The notes under the pieces are model-generated. The model was given only the letters and a program-made list of their open reading frames with translations, searched no databases and had not been told where the DNA came from. From positions 6,696,001 to 6,760,000 of the forward strand of contig NC_079233.1 in assembly GCF_028502605.1 (NCBI RefSeq): a stretch of 64,000 nucleotides of DNA. The letters are read 5' to 3'. A program made the position numbers and the translations under genes. Below are positions 32,918 through 47,720 of the stretch, one piece after another (positions within the stretch are counted from its first letter, which is position 1; every line of letters starts with the position of its first letter). Origin of the DNA: Trichoderma breve (taxonomy: Eukaryota > Ascomycota > Sordariomycetes > Hypocreales > Hypocreaceae).

Positions 32918-34597
32918 CTAAATGTGAAAAGCAGAGCTTTTAATCTCGTCGTCGACTGCCTCTCCAAAGGTTCCCTCATATCCATTCTCCTCAAGATACG
33001 CACGGAACCGAGCGTCTTCACTTTCAAGGTCCTTCTCCTTGTCAGGGATCAAGAACCATGTGACAAGACAGCCAACCATGGCAAATGCGGCACCGATAAG
33101 AAAGACTCCCTGAACTCCTTTTTGCGAATCCGAAAAAGAGTTTTGAATGGGTGTAAAAACTTGGGTCCCAATCGCAGCACCTGCTTTTCCCACGGCAGCG
33201 GCAAGGCCAAGGAAGTGGCCTCGGACTGGCGTTGGGAAGGATTCAGCTCCGCAGAGAAAAGTGCCAACCTGGGAAGTTTTAGTCTCACTGAAAGCATGTT
33301 TAGATAGTGAATATGGGATATACGTACACCTGGGCCCATCTCTCCAAGAGTGTTGAAGATTCCGTACAAGACGACGAAGAGCGGGAATACACTCGTGATG
33401 GGGTTGAGAGCGCCTCCAATGATGAAGGCAAGGATCGACCAGAGGAAGAAACCCAATGCCATAGTCTGCTTGCGACCAATCTTGTCCATGAGAAGACCAC
33501 CAATAAGAGTTCCTGGAAGGTAAAAGCAGTTGAGAACAGTGCCATAGCCAATGTTTTGGACAAGGGTGTTGTTGGGGTTCAGAGTTCCGATGATGGTGGA
33601 ACCAAAGATTCCGAATGGATAAGTCTGTTGAAAAGAAGTTATTACATCATCATTTTACACTTTCCGAAGACATCAAGTTTCACTTACAACAAAGTCGTAG
33701 AAAAACCACGCCAGAGATGTTCCGAGCATGGGTCTCCAATAGCGCTTAATCACTAGCCAGTATGGAATGTGCGTCTTCATCGCATGCTTCTTATACTGCG
33801 ATGAGTTGATCAACCGAAGACGGAAGAACAAGAGTCCAACAGGAAGAATGAAACCGAGGCCAAAGGAGACACGCCACACGCCATCGTTGATATGCTGATG
33901 GTAGGCTGCGAGGACAATGAGCACGATGACACCGGCCATCACAAATCCCAGATCAATGGCGAAGTCAGTAGCGACAGCGACGAGCATGCCACGGCGCCGC
34001 CTCACAAAGGCAGTCTCATCCGAAGCTTCGGCACTGCCAGTACCACATGTGGGATATTCTCCTATTGCCGTGGATCTAATCAGTGGCTGATCTTTCTGTT
34101 CACGCTGAATTTGAGACATGAGACTCACCTCCAGCTCCGAACCCGGCAACACCACGACCAACGATCATCATCCAGAACATGCCGGTGGGAGTTTTGCCAT
34201 GCGCCGCAGTAGCCAGCACGATACCCAAGATTAAAAACAGAGTTGCAAAGAAGATGCCAGTGCGGCGACCAAGTTTGTCGATTCCCCAGCCAAAGAACAG
34301 CATGCCAAATACTTCACCGATGAGAAAAGCGTTGGACAATCTGGTCTTGATGGTCGATGTGAATGCATCTGGATAAAGTTCCGCAAAGAGAGGATTCATG
34401 TATCCGATGACCTGCGCATTGTAACCGTCTGAGAATAGAGCCAAGCCGCCGACAAGGACCATCAAGATTGACGAGATGCGGCTGGCGCGCGATAGCGCGC
34501 TCGGCTGAGCAACAACATCTTTGTTGGAGTCGTTGGTTGGCTCAAGAGTAGGCGAAACAGCCACTTCATCGACCTGAGCAGTCTTGGCATCCATCAT
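32918..34597 (-). CDS. MFS organophosphate transporter, GIT1/PHO84 class
   Basis: Exons 34597..34129, 34061..33688, 33624..33328 and 33268..32918 give 496 aa. All three introns (67, 63 and 59 bp) have canonical ends, and the splices restore AGFGAGGEYPTCGTGSAEA, FYDFVTYPFGIFGST and MGPGVGTFLCGAESFPTPVRG. The 12-TM layout, the ALFSDGYNAQVIGY TM1 and the GRGVAGFGAGGEYP TM4 are those of the phosphate:H+ symporter family, closest by pattern to yeast GIT1-like glycerophosphodiester permeases (family knowledge). It is divergent from a PhyH dioxygenase, with a PhnZ-like HD oxygenase beyond. That context suggests uptake of a phosphonate or other organophosphorus compound (inference). Three CACGTG boxes lie in the shared promoter. 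Confidence 0.92.
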
Positions 34598-35516
34598 TGC
34601 TGTTTGCTGTAAATAACTTTGCCAAGATGTAAAACAGCGAGAACAAAAAAGGATGCGGGCAAAGGTTTTGGTTCCCCCTTAGTGTCTCAGTGTCTTGTCT
34701 CAAGGAAAGTTCGCACGGAACTGGGAACTTATACTTTTATGCAATGTAACTTTATATGCGGCAGACGATAACAAGATTTTGTTTGCCGATGAAGTCGCCT
34801 GTTATCTCTAGACCATGCACGTGAATACATGCAACTGTACATCATTGGTGAACTTTTGCTCGACTCGTATCAAGAGGGCATATAAGCAGTAAATCTTGAT
34901 AGACCCGTAGGAAAGCGGCTAGAAGCTGATATCATTACGAACGCAAAAGTCCGGATCTCATCCACTGAGGGGTTTGCGACGGCGATACCCTGAATCACTC
35001 GTGAGCTTTCCGATTCCCACGTGCGTGTGTTGGTGAGAAGTCATTTCCAGCTGCAGGTTTGTCAATTATACCCTATCCGTCCATCAGGATTCTAGCCATC
35101 TGCCTCGCGATTGGTGATATATCGACTTAGAAGTCGTGCCTCGTGCCGATCGGCCGGCAGTGGCACCCACGTGGGCCGAGAATATCTCTTGATTCATCGG
35201 GAGGCGCACCGGCAGCCCTCCAGTTTGTCCAGTTTCGGCACGTTAGCCACTTGGTGGGGTGGTCCCGTAATCCACAAGCTTCTGGACGTGGATCCTGGAA
35301 GAATGATCTCCATCGGCTAGGGAGAGCATTCCCGTAAGCGATATGCCTAGCTTGGCGGGAACTTCCGAGTATACGATGCGATGCAAGCCGTTCGTGTTAG
35401 AAGAAGGGCGGGTAAAAGAAAGAGGAGGAGTTGAGGGTTACAAAAGAGCTGGTAAGCTCTATGCAGGTCCTACTACCCATGTCGTTAATTCTTTATCGAG
35501 AGTGCACCACATCACC
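34598..35516. promoter_or_regulatory. Divergent promoter with three CACGTG boxes
   Basis: 919 bp between the transporter and the dioxygenase. CACGTG occurs at 34818..34823, 35018..35023 and 35168..35173. This hexamer is the core site of the bHLH phosphate-starvation regulators Pho4 (yeast) and NUC-1 (Neurospora). By chance one expects about 0.2 in this length. It may also bind other bHLH factors. Confidence 0.6.
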
Positions 35517-36527
35517 ATGTTGTCAGCTGAGCAGGTTGCCTTCTTCAAGGCGAATGGCTATCTCATTGTTCGAGATATCCTCAACGATGCCGAGACTGCT
35601 GAAGTACAGAAGTGGGCGCAGGAGGTGCACGACTGGACGCCAACTGCTGACTCTCAATTTATGCCTTACGAGGTAAGATGACCTTACCATGACAGATCAT
35701 GTTGTTGTATGTGGTCATTTAGAGGCGTATTTACAATAATGAACAGGAGATAAATTCTCGTGGAGAGACGGTTCTTTGCCGTACAGAAAACTACGCCGAT
35801 AGCCACGAGGGGTTCAATGGACTACTCCGCGGCGAAAGGCTCTTGGGGATTCTGGAAGAGCTTTCAGGAGAGCCCATGTATCTTTTCAAGGAAAAGATTA
35901 ATTATAAGCTCGCAGGAAGTGGTAGGTGTTTTTGTGTTTCTGTGAGAAAGAAGAGAGATGGCTAATTGAAGTAGGTGGATTTGCGCCGCACATTGATGCC
36001 GTGGCTTACAATCACATTAAAGATGTGAAGCATCTCACTATCTTGCTTGCTGTTGACAAATCGACTCTCAACAACGGAGGCCTGGAGGTTGTTGATGCTA
36101 GCCACAACATGGATATTCCCCTCAATGTTGAAGATCACTGCATCACCAATGAGTGGGTTGACTCTCATGAGTGGAAGCCCGTTGAGCTCGAGCCCGGTGA
36201 GTGTAATTGTCTAGCCATGAATGTTCACTTCCTCTCCTACGTCGGCACTTTCTGACATTTTTACTAGGCCAGCTGCTCATTTTTACTTCATACCTGGCTC
36301 ACCGCAGTGGACCTAACCACAGCAATGAGAACCGCAAGGCGCTCTACGCTACGTATAACCGTGCCAGCGAAGGTGATTTGCATCAAGATTACTACGAACT
36401 GAGGAAGAAAGAGTGGCCCGCAACTCACATGCGTAAGGAGGGAGAGGCGTATGAAGATGGAGCCTTGAGATACGCGTTCGGTTCGCCGATGCTGAGCGTT
36501 GATGCCGGCCGTCAGCTGGCTTTCTAG
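35517..36527 (+). CDS. PhyH-family Fe(II)/2-oxoglutarate dioxygenase, PhnY*-like
   Basis: Four exons (35517..35672, 35747..35921, 35975..36196, 36268..36527) encode 270 aa. The double-stranded beta-helix iron site is His116-x-Asp118 (FAPHIDAVAY) with distal His196 (YLAHRSGPN); Arg207 (ENRKALYATYN) is placed to bind 2-oxoglutarate. The N-terminus (LSAEQVAFFKANGYLIVRD) is typical of PhyH proteins. In bacteria the PhyH protein PhnY* hydroxylates 2-aminoethylphosphonate at C1, and PhnZ then cleaves the product (established). The downstream gene here is PhnZ-like, so I infer the same two-step role. The spacing to it is 478 bp, in the same orientation. A generic PhyH role in secondary metabolism is the alternative. 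Predicted cytosolic. Confidence 0.9.
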
Positions 36528-37005
36528 ATACAACCTTACAAATTATCCGGTTAGCTCTTGGAAGAGTGTTTACGTAAAGGTTTAGTTCTCATTATTCTAG
36601 AGACAGTGATGCTTTGAATTGCCGATAAAGTAAACGCCATGTGCACTTGAACTTCACCTAGAAGATAGTTCCTCAAGTTCTCTCAAAGAAGTTTGTATAA
36701 GTCGGCTCCCTGCGGCACACTCTTCTAAGCCGATCTCTGGGCTAGATCTTTTGTAACAGGATTTGACCCATCCACGTGCAGACGGCATTGTGCCGAGTGG
36801 ACGATCTATACACGTGTTAATGCATGAAGATTGGGGGGTGGAGATATGGAGCGAATACTCCAGTGTCTCATAGTATAGCCAATATAGTGCTTACCCACAG
36901 ATTATATGTGCATGAGTGCTGTATATCTAATACGTCCCAGTCGCCTGCATGCCAGTCACCAAACTCAGCCCAGCCTTACTGCCTGTCGTCACTTTCATCA
37001 TCAAA
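36528..37005. promoter_or_regulatory. Promoter of the HD gene with two CACGTG boxes
   Basis: 478 bp between dioxygenase and HD gene. CACGTG at 36773..36778 and 36811..36816, 38 bp apart, about 190-230 bp upstream of the ATG at 37006. Same hexamer as in the preceding divergent promoter. Confidence 0.6.
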
Positions 37006-37632
37006 ATGGCCATCCCTGCAACCCTTGAGCCAGAGGCTGTCACCTCTTACATAATTTCCATTCTTCAAGACTCAGACTACACTCCCTACATCGGCGAGCC
37101 AATCTCTCAGCTGCAGCATTCCCTGCAATGTGCTGCGTTGGCCGCCGAGGCATCTCCAGCCGTGGATGAAGCTACACAGGTTGCTGCGCTGCTTCATGAT
37201 GTTGGGCAATTCGCCCCAGCAGATGACTTGATTGCTTCAGCAAGTCTTCCAATTCAAAACTTGGGAGATGCTCCGGCTACACAGAGCGTTGGACGTGTTG
37301 GCCATGAGACTCTGGGAGCCCGCCTGCTGCTCTCACTAGGCTTCTCTGACAAAGTTGCTCGCCTGGTGGAATCGCACGTAGCAGCCAAACGCTATTTGTG
37401 TGCCGTAGATGAGTCTTATAATGACTTACTCTCAGAAGCAAGCAAAAAGAGCCTCTTTTACCAAGGCGGGCCAATGACTTCAGAAGAAGTAAAGGAATTC
37501 AGCTCGGGTCCGTGGTGCCAGGAAATGTGCCAGCTCAGGAAGTGGGACGACGAGGCAAAGATTGAAGGACTCGTAGTGAGAGATTTGGACAGCTGGAGGG
37601 AGGCGATTCAGAGGCAGATTGAGCGAAGATGA
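37006..37632 (+). CDS. HD-domain oxygenase, PhnZ-like
   Basis: 208 aa from the ATG at 37006; the frame is open upstream to an ATG at 36949, but the shorter start begins in the conserved N-terminus. The HD-domain metal ligands are His38, His64-Asp65, His100, His124 and Asp181 (KWDDEAK). Tyr28-x-x-Glu31 (YIGE) precedes them, and Lys128 follows His124 (HVAAKRYL). In the bacterial mixed-valence diiron oxygenase PhnZ I recall Tyr24, Glu27, His34, His58-Asp59, His80, His104, Lys108 and Asp161. Spacings 24-27-34, 80-104-108 and 104-161 are identical here. PhnZ cleaves 2-amino-1-hydroxyethylphosphonate to glycine and phosphate (established). The Tyr/Glu pair separates it from plain HD phosphohydrolases. 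The SEASKKSLFYQGGPM segment fits the phosphonate-binding loop. I am fairly confident of the subfamily, less of the exact substrate. Confidence 0.9.
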   Translation: MAIPATLEPEAVTSYIISILQDSDYTPYIGEPISQLQHSLQCAALAAEASPAVDEATQVAALLHDVGQFAPADDLIASASLPIQNLGDAPATQSVGRVGHETLGARLLLSLGFSDKVARLVESHVAAKRYLCAVDESYNDLLSEASKKSLFYQGGPMTSEEVKEFSSGPWCQEMCQLRKWDDEAKIEGLVVRDLDSWREAIQRQIERR

Positions 37633-37920
37633 GGGATTATATCAGAAGAGACTTTTTGTATACGATACCATGCAACACTGCCACCATATTCACGCATGAA
37701 GTTTGCCGTGAGAGATACGATTATATAGGAAGATTTATTGACTTATCATTTTCACGTACACTGGCTACTAGACAAGATGCGGTTACAGTTTTACCAATTT
37801 TATTATTTACATACAGCTCGATGCTTTTATTTTAAATACATTCTGGTCATACAAATCTTCAGACTGTGACATCAAACATTGAGCGGCATCAAATAATTTG
37901 CTTTGCGCCAAGCTTCGGAT

Positions 37921-42868
<4,948 letters not shown>

Positions 42869-45361
42869 ATGTTTTCGCGCAACCTACTTACTCTTCTGCT
42901 AGACATCGCTACTGCAATTCTGGTTGTTGGAATACTTGTGGCAGGATATTCCACGGTCGATAAATCGCAATTCGGTCAAGGGTCTTTTCCTGGATCCATA
43001 TTCAGCCTGACGAGCTATTATCTGACGGACCCTTGTCGGCCTCATAAGGATGGTGGCCTTCCCCATGGCGGCTGTATCCGCCTGGTGCGGATCAACTCAA
43101 CTGCAGATGCGGACATTGTCTTGTCTTGGAGTGTGTTTCCCTTGGCTGCAGCCCCTGCATACCACGCATTGAGCTACACTTGGGGGTTTGCCCGCGGAGT
43201 ACCTGAGCATGAAGATCCAGTGTTCCGCTATAAAGGTCAGCATGGTGTGCCAACGTCCATGCCTAAAAATCTTCTTCTGGCCTTGAATCGCATTATCAAG
43301 CTAGATGAAGGGGTGTATTATTGGATTGACTCCCTATGTATTGACCAGGAGAATACGAGAGAGCGTAGTGAGCAGGTAGCCATGATGAAGGAGATTTACG
43401 AACACGCCGCGGTCGTTGATGTCTGGCTTGGACCAACTACGGACTCTGAAGCCAAAGCCCTTGATCTCGTGTTAGGCGATCTATCTACTATGGCACAAAC
43501 GTATGGAACCGCATGGACTCCTGGGGCAAACGCATCAAGAAGCCTCTTCGTGCAGTATCCACAACATCTGGTATCAAAAGATGAGTGGGATACGCTGATC
43601 AGTTTCATGTCGCGACGATGGTTTCACCGACTCTGGACACTGCAAGAGTTCGCCTTGGCAAAAAAGATTAGGATCCTTTGTGGAGATCATTTCATAAACC
43701 AAGGTGACCTTCATAATGCAGCATTGTTTCTGCAAACCCTTGGACTTACCATGGAATTGCAATATGGAAATAACGGGACCGCTGGTACAGCAGTAATGCA
43801 GCAGAGCATACTCAGGGCATGCTTGGAAGATATGAATCAACTCATGAAGTTTGTTTCTCAAATTCCAGGAGTGGCTAGCGGTAAACACAGCGTGCCAGAC
43901 TATGAATCTGTTTTGGCCTGGGTTTTCTGGCGCAGTGCAAATACCTATGCTACAGACCCGAGAGACTTTGTTTATGGAATTCTGGGCTTAGCAGAAGCAA
44001 TCATGGAGCGCTTGTCTAACATGACCAATGATGTTGATTCATCCATATCCTCATACAACCCAATTGTTCCAGATTACAGTCTTTCGACTGCCGACGTTTT
44101 CCGAGCTTTCATTCTTCGTCTCATGCACAGTAAATTGGGTATCAGAGCAGTTGCACTCATCACTCCTGGAGTGCAAACGGGCGACAGGCCTGGGTATCAG
44201 CTTCAACGTCGAAGTGTTCCATCTTGGGTGGATGTCGAGCACGAATTACCTTCATGGGTTCCAAATTTGGCCAACCGGGAACAATTTTCTTTATCCAATG
44301 GCGGTGCTCTTTTCCTGAATAGTTCCAAGAGCGATTTCAACATTCATGGCTCAGCTTTGGCCGTACAGACACAACGCTTCCACGTCAAGGGCAATAACCT
44401 CCATGTTTTTGGCCGAAGGCTGGGTATTTCAAGAGGGTCTTCAAGATTCCCTTCAGCCCTAGAGTGGGCACCGTGTGCTACTTTTTTAATGAACGTTTTT
44501 GGCCCCTTAAGCCTATTAGCATCAAAATATCCTATCCGCTGCGAGGATAAAGACCTATCTTCCAAAGAATTGTCGCCTGTTGAAGTATTCCTGTCTTGTA
44601 TCTCTTTGGGATCTTGGCACCCTGGCAATAAGTTCACATCTCTCAATGGCCCATCTTTGCCGGTGTGGAAAGTTGAGAGATTCATTGTAGACGGCATATC
44701 CCAGTACTTGTGCGTGCAGCTGGCGTCTGCTGCTGGAAATGAAACTGTTGACTACGTCCTTACTCAAGATAGCTATGATATCATCTCGCGTGCACAGTCA
44801 ATAAAGGGAATCGACGAAAAGTACCTTTATGAGGCTTATAAGCTTTTAAAGATGCCCTCGCGAATACTTGACAAACACGACTTCCTCGGCTGTGTCCGTG
44901 ACATGGATGATGCAACCGACTTTTCACAAACTTGTTCACATCTTATTCGTCAATTTCACTGGGCAAGAGGAAGGGCTGTGTTTGCGATACAATTGGACGA
45001 TGAGTACGTCAGACGATTCTTCACTTGTTCTGGAGCCAGCGACCGGCAAGAAGTAACGAAGATGCTTCTTGGGCTTGGCCCCGAGAGAATGAGAAAAGAA
45101 GACGAGGTATGGGCAATTCAGGGGTCAGAATGGCCATTTCTGCTCCGCCCTCTCTACATCGACGAAGAAAGAAAGCTGCCTGTGATGGATATGCCATTTA
45201 AAGAAAAGAAAGGAGGTTGGTGGGGTCAAACAGATGAGAGGCCTCATACGATAAAGGTATATGAATTGATAGGAGAAGTGTATGTTCACGGCATCATGCA
45301 TGGTGAGCTCTTTGATCACGAAAATGATGTATTCGATTTTGAAGAGATTGTTATACGTTAA
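42869..45361 (+). CDS. HET-domain protein with N-terminal membrane anchor
   Basis: A single-exon gene of 830 aa from the ATG at 42869; the frame is open upstream only to a GTG. Residues about 6-28 (LLTLLLDIATAILVVGILVA) form one strong transmembrane or signal-anchor segment. The heterokaryon-incompatibility domain follows from about residue 97: YHALSYTWG, then YYWIDSLCIDQEN, SEQVAMMKEIYEHA, VDVWLGP and RRWFHRLWTLQEFALA. The long C-terminal region has no recognised domain. HET proteins trigger cell death or growth arrest on non-self recognition (family knowledge). Most are soluble, so the predicted membrane anchor is unusual. Its partner gene, if any, is not in the window beside it. Confidence 0.9.
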   Translation: MFSRNLLTLLLDIATAILVVGILVAGYSTVDKSQFGQGSFPGSIFSLTSYYLTDPCRPHKDGGLPHGGCIRLVRINSTADADIVLSWSVFPLAAAPAYHALSYTWGFARGVPEHEDPVFRYKGQHGVPTSMPKNLLLALNRIIKLDEGVYYWIDSLCIDQENTRERSEQVAMMKEIYEHAAVVDVWLGPTTDSEAKALDLVLGDLSTMAQTYGTAWTPGANASRSLFVQYPQHLVSKDEWDTLISFMSRRWFHRLWTLQEFALAKKIRILCGDHFINQGDLHNAALFLQTLGLTMELQYGNNGTAGTAVMQQSILRACLEDMNQLMKFVSQIPGVASGKHSVPDYESVLAWVFWRSANTYATDPRDFVYGILGLAEAIMERLSNMTNDVDSSISSYNPIVPDYSLSTADVFRAFILRLMHSKLGIRAVALITPGVQTGDRPGYQLQRRSVPSWVDVEHELPSWVPNLANREQFSLSNGGALFLNSSKSDFNIHGSALAVQTQRFHVKGNNLHVFGRRLGISRGSSRFPSALEWAPCATFLMNVFGPLSLLASKYPIRCEDKDLSSKELSPVEVFLSCISLGSWHPGNKFTSLNGPSLPVWKVERFIVDGISQYLCVQLASAAGNETVDYVLTQDSYDIISRAQSIKGIDEKYLYEAYKLLKMPSRILDKHDFLGCVRDMDDATDFSQTCSHLIRQFHWARGRAVFAIQLDDEYVRRFFTCSGASDRQEVTKMLLGLGPERMRKEDEVWAIQGSEWPFLLRPLYIDEERKLPVMDMPFKEKKGGWWGQTDERPHTIKVYELIGEVYVHGIMHGELFDHENDVFDFEEIVIR

Positions 45362-45634
45362 GTAGCGAGCTTTCTCTTGTCATTAATTACAGTATCAAAG
45401 AGCATTAGATGTTCATTGGATTCCGTATAGCAAATGATTGCTTCATATCTTCAAGGTGGTAGAAAGTACATATATTGGAGTATTTTACGAGAAACTTATG
45501 TCGCTTATATGATATATTTATAACTAATGATAAAGATCGAACTTGATGCTTTCTACGCGAATTGTGCTATTGGCTGTGCCCTCGAAGCTCTGTGGCTGAA
45601 AGATTGGTATTGTTCAGTCCACTAACCCGCGACT

Positions 45635-46919
45635 TCAAGCATCCAGACGGTACAGAAGAGTACCGAATCCGAGCTGGTCATAACCACCGCTGTTCGGGCC
45701 ATAGTCTCCGCCACCACCCTCGGCTCCGCTTCCGTTTGTCACAACTAGGTCACGATACTGCTTCGACCAGGTTGCATTCAAACCTTTGAGAGATCCGTAA
45801 TGACCATAGATTAGTTCCCAGATTGGGCGGATATCACCGCGACTGTTGTTACTGATGATGCTTTGAGTCACATCACTGTTGACATACGTGGTGTAAGGAA
45901 CGTCAAAGCCGAGGTTGTACTTGGCTGCGTATTCCGCTCTAATCATTGTTAGGCTTGCTTCATCATATCGTTCAACGTAGAGACCGAGACAAAAGTTCTT
46001 ACCCTGCTAAGATTCTGTTGGATAGGTAGCCAAACAAGTCATTTCCCTGATTGTAAGCTTGCTGAGCAAGTACTCCTAGGAGGGCAAAATCTAGCATGGC
46101 GTGTCCTTGATCTCTACCAGCTTCTTGGTTTTGCCCTAGGATTTTGCTGCTCCCTGACTCAGTGTACGTAACCCAAATGGTCTTCTCAATAGCCCCATTA
46201 CCCGCACCACTCTTGAAATAGTTGACGGCTTCGTTTGCCATGGTGGTATTATCGGACAGAACTCCAATAGCATACATAGTGCAGAGATTTGCCAGATCCC
46301 AGTTGGCCCAATAGTGATCGATCTTGGCACCATTGTGGTTGACTAGGAAGTCATGGTTCATAGGATAGAACACATTTTTGAGCATAGTATTCATGGCGGA
46401 AAGACCTGTCCAGCCAGAGTAGCCACGAAGGATCTCAGCCGCATTGGCCAACTGGTAACCATAGATGCCACTGGCGAGGAACTTGTCAGAGGTACCGTCG
46501 ATGAAGGTGAGAGTGCTACTCCAAGCATCCAGTGTCTTCGCTGCAGCCGTGGCATACGCCGTGTCTCCCGTGACTTTCCAGTAGATGGCGTTGGCGTACG
46601 CAGAAGCTGCATCCCGATACAAGCTGGCATAATTCTCAGGCGAACCCGTGCCTCGATACACGGTGGGCTTGGGGCTAGGAACATAGCCGGAGTTGGCATG
46701 AGCCACCAACTTGTTCCAACCCGCATACCACGGATTTGTCTTCGCGTTAACCTTGGACTTAATACGGGTAAAGTCTGCTTCGGTGTGGAGGAGACCCGGG
46801 TGAACAAAACTAGCGCGGGAATCAAGGGGTTGGGAATCGATAGTAGACGAAGGCGCCGCTTGAGACAAATCGAATAGCGCGAGGCTACAGAGGAACGCCG
46901 CAACAAGTGAAGGCGCCAT
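45635..46919 (-). CDS. Secreted alginate-lyase-fold protein (copy A)
   Basis: Exons 46919..46003 and 45938..45635 give 406 aa; the intron is 64 bp. The start is the ATG at 46919. Residues 1-22 (MAPSLVAAFLCSLALFDLSQ...) form a signal peptide. The mature chain has the (alpha/alpha)-barrel pattern of the alginate lyase family PF05426: FVHPGLLHTEADFTRIK, YANAIYWKVTGD, DHYWANWDLANLCTM and QEAGRDQGHAMLDF with conserved Asn, Arg and His positions. Such fungal proteins are probably secreted polysaccharide lyases or related enzymes acting on uronic-acid polymers such as glucuronan or alginate; the substrate is not known. It is head to head with a second family member 800 bp away. Confidence 0.88.
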
Positions 46920-47720
46920 GTTCAAGGTTGCGAGAAAGCAGATAAGACTTTTGCGAAATTCCAGAAGGCACTAGCTTACGGGCGTCCAGGAACCCATTCA
47001 GTTCAAAGATTTCTGTTTCATTTATACTTCTGCTTCATGACAACCATTCTTCGTCGACTGTAGGGTTTAATTACAGCTCGTACCTGGGCTGAGCGGATGC
47101 AACCCAAGAGTTGGTTTGAAACCACGCGCGGAAACCCATCACAAGTGTCGACAAGCTCCAAGGAAACCCTGTAGTTATTATCGGAGTGAGTTTCGGACCG
47201 CAGAAACTCATAGATGAGCACCCCGGACTACCCCGGACTACCCCGCGAAAAAGCCAAAGAAACAGGAGAGCATTATGGGGTAAACGACAAGGGTTTCTCG
47301 TGGGGTATGCAGTTTTGCTGCTGGATCTAAGCTCCTATTGCAGCGGTAATACGTCCCTTGCTGCTATTGCTCAATTGCCGGGCCGAAACAGAGCTCCTGG
47401 TCATTTGATGGCTGATGCCGGGAATTGCTCCGGGACTTGACCCGGAGGCCGGCGCGCTATATTTGCGCTTATGTGTGTTGAGAGAGGGGGACAATGTGGA
47501 GAAAAGAGGTTAAACAACACAGAAAGTCGGTATTCAGCGTTTCGGGTTACAGGGATGTTGGCTTAGTGAAGGTCGAGAGATTGATTGAACATGACAATGT
47601 TGTCATTAATATTACCCCTGCCTCCGGTCGTTTGGGGTTCGCTTTCCTCTTGCATATGAGCGCTCTCTTCAACATCTCGCACGTGGTGATAGATCTTCAG
47701 TCTGTCCACAAGCAGTCAAG
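46920..47720. promoter_or_regulatory. Divergent promoter of the alginate-lyase-fold pair
   Basis: An 801-bp bidirectional promoter. A tandem repeat CCCCGGACTA x2 + CCCCG lies at 47221..47245. At 47431..47445 the near-palindrome CGGGACTTGACCCGG occurs; a close relative lies upstream of the GH27 gene at 51249..51260. One CACGTG lies near 47680. Confidence 0.5.
47221..47245. repeat. Decamer tandem repeat CCCCGGACTA
   Basis: Two perfect copies of CCCCGGACTA followed by CCCCG, within the bidirectional promoter. It carries CCGG half-sites and may bind a zinc-cluster regulator (inference). Confidence 0.75.

Noticed and set aside
31513..34597. MDR oxidoreductase as a member of the phosphonate cluster
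   Set aside because: It is convergent with the transporter, has no CACGTG in its promoter that I saw and no role in the PhnY*/PhnZ route.
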